The translations under genes were made by a program, and so were the position numbers. This document shows positions 61,664 to 64,000 of a stretch of DNA of 64,000 nt, in pieces. The stretch is taken from contig NZ_JADDKQ010000020.1 of the NCBI RefSeq assembly GCF_016464425.1, positions 104,470 through 168,469 of the forward strand. The letters run 5' to 3'. How positions within the stretch are numbered: the first letter of the stretch is position 1; every line of letters begins with the position of its first letter. The notes under the pieces were generated by a model, which saw only the letters and a program-made list of their open reading frames with translations, was not told where the DNA came from and made no database searches. The DNA is from Actinotalea solisilvae (GTDB lineage Bacteria; Actinomycetota; Actinomycetes; Actinomycetales; Cellulomonadaceae).

Positions 61664-63160
61664 GTGCCCCGGTACGAGCAGTTCCGCCTCCCCGACGCGG
61701 GCGAGGGCCTCACCGAGGCCGAGATCGTCGCGTGGCACGTCGCCGTCGGCGACGCGGTGACGGTCAACCAGCCGATCGTCGAGATCGAGACGGCGAAGTC
61801 GCTCGTCGAGCTGCCGTGCCCATGGGCGGGTGTCGTGACCGCGCTGCTCGCGGAGCCCGGCGAGACCGTGGAGGTGGGCACGCCGATCATCACGGTCGAC
61901 GTCGACCCGCACGGCGCGCCCGACCCGGGCGCCTCCGAGGGCGGTGCCGCCGCCGGCGGCGCGGTCCGCGCCGCTCCCCACACGGCCGCGCAGGACGCGG
62001 CGGACACCGCGGCGTCCGGCCAGGCCGCGTCCGACGACGGCGCGAGCGGCGCGGTGCTCGTGGGGTACGGCGTCAGTGCGCACAGCGCGACGCGACGCCC
62101 GCGCCGCGCCGCCACGGTCGACGCCGGCTCGGGGCCCGCAGCTGCTGCCGGGGCGGCCCCGGTCGCCGCCGTCGCAGCGCCGCCCGCGGCGGCCGGCCCC
62201 GACGTCCCCGCGGTCGCTGCCGCCCCGACGGCCGCGGGCCGCAACGAGGAGTCCCGCCGCATCCTCGCGAAGCCTCCCGTGCGCAAGCTCGCGCGTGACC
62301 TCCGCGTCGAGCTCGCGACCGTCCGGCCCACCGGCCCCGGCGGGATCGTCACGCGCGAGGACGTCCTCGCGCGCTCGCAGGCCAACGAGGTCAAGCCCCT
62401 CGCGACCTACGCGACCGACGACCAGCCGTGGCTGGCGTCCGGCACGGTGAGCGACGACGGCCGCGCGACGCGCGTGCCCGTGAAGTCGGTCCGCAAGCGG
62501 ACCGCCGAGGCGATGGTCTCGAGCGCCTTCACCGCGCCGCACGTCTCGGTGTTCCACACGGTCGACGTCACCAAGACCATGCGGCTCGTGGAGCGGCTGC
62601 GCGCCGACCGCGAGTTCGCCGACGTGCGCGTGACCCCCCTGCTCGTCGCGATGAAGGCGCTGCTCCTGGCGGTGCGCCGGCACCCCGAGATCAACGCGTC
62701 GTGGGTCGACGAGACCCAGGAGATCGTCTACAAGCACTACGTCAACCTCGGCATCGCGGCGCAGACGCCGCGCGGCCTCATCGTCCCGAACATCAAGGAC
62801 GCGCACCGGCTCGGCCTGCACGACCTCGCGGTCGCGCTCGCCGACCTCACCGCGACGGCCCGCGCCGGGAAGACGCAGCCGGTCGACATGAGCGACGGCA
62901 CCATCACGATCACCAACGTGGGGGTGTTCGGGATCGACACGGGCACGCCGATCCTCAACCCGGGCGAGTCCGCGATCCTCGCGTTCGGCGCGATCCGCGA
63001 GCAGCCCTGGGTGCACAAGGGCAAGATCAAGGTCCGCCACGTGACGCAGCTCGCGCTCTCGTTCGACCACCGCCTGGTCGACGGCGGCCTGGGCTCGCGG
63101 TTCCTGGCCGACGTCGCCGCGGTGCTCGAGGAGCCGGGCCAGGGCCTGGTCTGGGGCTGA
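61664..63160 (+). CDS. Dihydrolipoamide acyltransferase (E2)
   Basis: A 498-residue acyltransferase. Residues 1-80 are a single lipoyl domain with the lipoyl-Lys in VEIETAKSLVELPCP. An Ala/Pro-rich linker of about 100 residues follows. The E3/E1-binding domain is VRKLARDLRVELATVRPTGP near residue 206. The catalytic domain (about 265-498) carries SSAFTAPHVSVFHTVDVTK and the active-site His/Asp in ALSFDHRLVDGGLGSRFLAD. GTG at 61664 has CAGGAG upstream. It completes the E1alpha-E1beta-E2 operon. Confidence 0.94.
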   Translation: MPRYEQFRLPDAGEGLTEAEIVAWHVAVGDAVTVNQPIVEIETAKSLVELPCPWAGVVTALLAEPGETVEVGTPIITVDVDPHGAPDPGASEGGAAAGGAVRAAPHTAAQDAADTAASGQAASDDGASGAVLVGYGVSAHSATRRPRRAATVDAGSGPAAAAGAAPVAAVAAPPAAAGPDVPAVAAAPTAAGRNEESRRILAKPPVRKLARDLRVELATVRPTGPGGIVTREDVLARSQANEVKPLATYATDDQPWLASGTVSDDGRATRVPVKSVRKRTAEAMVSSAFTAPHVSVFHTVDVTKTMRLVERLRADREFADVRVTPLLVAMKALLLAVRRHPEINASWVDETQEIVYKHYVNLGIAAQTPRGLIVPNIKDAHRLGLHDLAVALADLTATARAGKTQPVDMSDGTITITNVGVFGIDTGTPILNPGESAILAFGAIREQPWVHKGKIKVRHVTQLALSFDHRLVDGGLGSRFLADVAAVLEEPGQGLVWG

Positions 63161-63271
63161 GCCCGCCGACGGCGTGGGGCCGCACGGCCGTCGCCCGTGA
63201 CCTGGACGAGTGATGGCCCGCGACGCGCGCGGCCCGTTACAGTCGCCCCGATCGCACGCGCTGGGGGGCAG

Positions 63272-63301
63272 ATGAGCGAGATCGCGGGGGTGCGGGGATG
63301 A
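63272..63301 (+). CDS. Nine-codon ORF overlapping the next start
   Basis: ATG at 63272 follows GGGGGGCAG, a better ribosome-binding site than that of the next gene, and encodes MSEIAGVRG. Its TGA overlaps the ATG at 63298. It may serve translational coupling, or be the end of a small partner gene otherwise lost. Confidence 0.35.
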   Translation: MSEIAGVRG

Positions 63302-64000
63302 CGACGAACCCGTTGGTCGCGGGTCCGGTGGACACGTCGTCCGCTCTGGGCGGGACGATGCTGGTGGAGTCCCTGTACGACCTGTCGCGGGCGATCGAGT
63401 CCGAGGACTGGGTGGCGGCGGGTCTGGCGGGGCTCTCGACGGTGCTGGACACGGCGGCGGCGGTGATGGACCCGTTGGGTCAGCTGATCGCGGCCGGGCT
63501 GGGCTGGTTGATGGAGCACGTGGAGCCGCTCAAGGGGTGGCTCGACGACCTGACCGGTGATGCGGGGGCGGTGCTGGGGTTCGCGGGGACGTGGGACAAC
63601 ATCGCCACGCAGATGGGCAGCGCGGCGGGGGACCTGGACCACCTCGTGGCGGCGGACCTGGAGGGGATGCGGGGCCAGGGGGTCGAGGCCTACGCCCGCT
63701 ACGCGAGCGACGTCGCCGAGCACCTGCGGGGGATCGGTGGGTCCTCGACGGCGGTCGCGAGCAGTCTGCGGACGTGCTCGACGATCGTGCAGGTGGTGCA
63801 CGACCTGGTGCGTGATGCGATCGCGGAGCTGGTGGGTGCGGCGATCTCGTGGGCGGCGCAGATCGTGTTCACCGTCGGGCTCGGGACGCCGTGGGTGGTG
63901 TCCCAGGTCGCGACCCGGGTCTCGTCCCTCGCGGCGCGGGTGGGCAGCAAGGTCACGGGCGTGATCACCTCGGCGCGTGCGCTGGGCGACCTGATCGACG
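63298..64000 (+). CDS. WXG100-like N-terminal domain of a probable type VII secretion substrate (3' end beyond window)
   Basis: The plus-strand frame from ATG at 63298 is open to the window edge, 234 codons. It is helical: LYDLSRAIESEDWVAAGLAG, MDPLGQLIAAGLGWLMEHVE, then a GTWDNIATQMGSAAGDLDHL segment in the style of WXG/LXG proteins, and YARYASDVAEHLRGIGGSST. Near residues 180-215 there is a hydrophobic part (AISWAAQIVFTVGLG). In actinobacteria this N-terminus usually precedes a variable C-terminal effector domain, which lies outside the window. Identity as a toxin is therefore unproven. Confidence 0.65.
   Translation, partial: MTTNPLVAGPVDTSSALGGTMLVESLYDLSRAIESEDWVAAGLAGLSTVLDTAAAVMDPLGQLIAAGLGWLMEHVEPLKGWLDDLTGDAGAVLGFAGTWDNIATQMGSAAGDLDHLVAADLEGMRGQGVEAYARYASDVAEHLRGIGGSSTAVASSLRTCSTIVQVVHDLVRDAIAELVGAAISWAAQIVFTVGLGTPWVVSQVATRVSSLAARVGSKVTGVITSARALGDLID

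Overview
The window is very GC-rich and densely packed, with many ATGA/GTGA gene overlaps, frequent GTG starts, several apparently leaderless promoters, a coproporphyrin-dependent haem pathway, a GlnR-type box, a CsoR copper operon and a DUF222/HNH protein. This fits an actinobacterial chromosome. The gene set resembles Micrococcales of the Cellulomonas/Cellulosimicrobium/Isoptericola kind; that placement is inference. I saw no rRNA, tRNA, CRISPR array, complete insertion sequence or prophage. Both ends cut through a gene.

Layout. 1-8140: an ABC exporter pair at the left edge, a guanidine-III riboswitch controlling a guanidinium exporter (gdx), a methyltransferase, an alpha/beta-hydrolase-LuxR fusion, a large flippase-like protein with a degenerate kinase domain, a small HTH protein under a TTGACA-repeat operator, and a truncated haemoglobin. 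8410-14890: an assimilatory nitrite reductase and sirohaem operon (nirB-nirD-cobA-hemD/wHTH-cbiX) behind a GlnR box. 14787-20706: a PAS-GGDEF diguanylate cyclase, a CPBP protease and a four-gene ABC exporter operon with its own regulator. 20721-24007: csoR-copZ-copA copper efflux. 24140-30659: a GH13 hydrolase, an MFS exporter, an Eis-like acetyltransferase, a DUF222/HNH protein and half of a hemerythrin gene.

30724-41252: the haem cluster. The minus strand carries hemE-hemY and then chdC-hemH-hemC-hemD-hemB-hemL; hemA diverges from hemE. Together they run from glutamyl-tRNA to haem b through coproporphyrin. The nitrite cluster draws sirohaem from the same uroporphyrinogen III pool. 41290-46139: a repeat element, mmsA, two proteins of unknown function and purB. 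46257-50622: a DUF4129 / MoxR ATPase / DUF58 membrane-associated cluster. 50651-57287: an EamA transporter, a chemoreceptor, a WXG100-like small protein paired with a lipase-like protein, a four-TM holin-like protein and a HisC-type aminotransferase.

57425-59140 is the most unusual unit. A leaderless 25-codon ORF ending in Cys-Arg-Pro-Cys-Arg-Met-Pro-Cys precedes a roughly 230-nt leader. Downstream are an isochorismatase-fold protein that lacks the usual catalytic Asp and an AmiS/UreI-type channel. 59206-63160: a repeat element, tandem operator dyads and a 2-oxoacid dehydrogenase operon (E1alpha, E1beta, E2). The right edge cuts a WXG100-like helical protein, probably a type VII secretion substrate. 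A 72-nt double palindrome occurs at 41290 and 59206, with a short relative at 44282, each time just downstream of a gene end.
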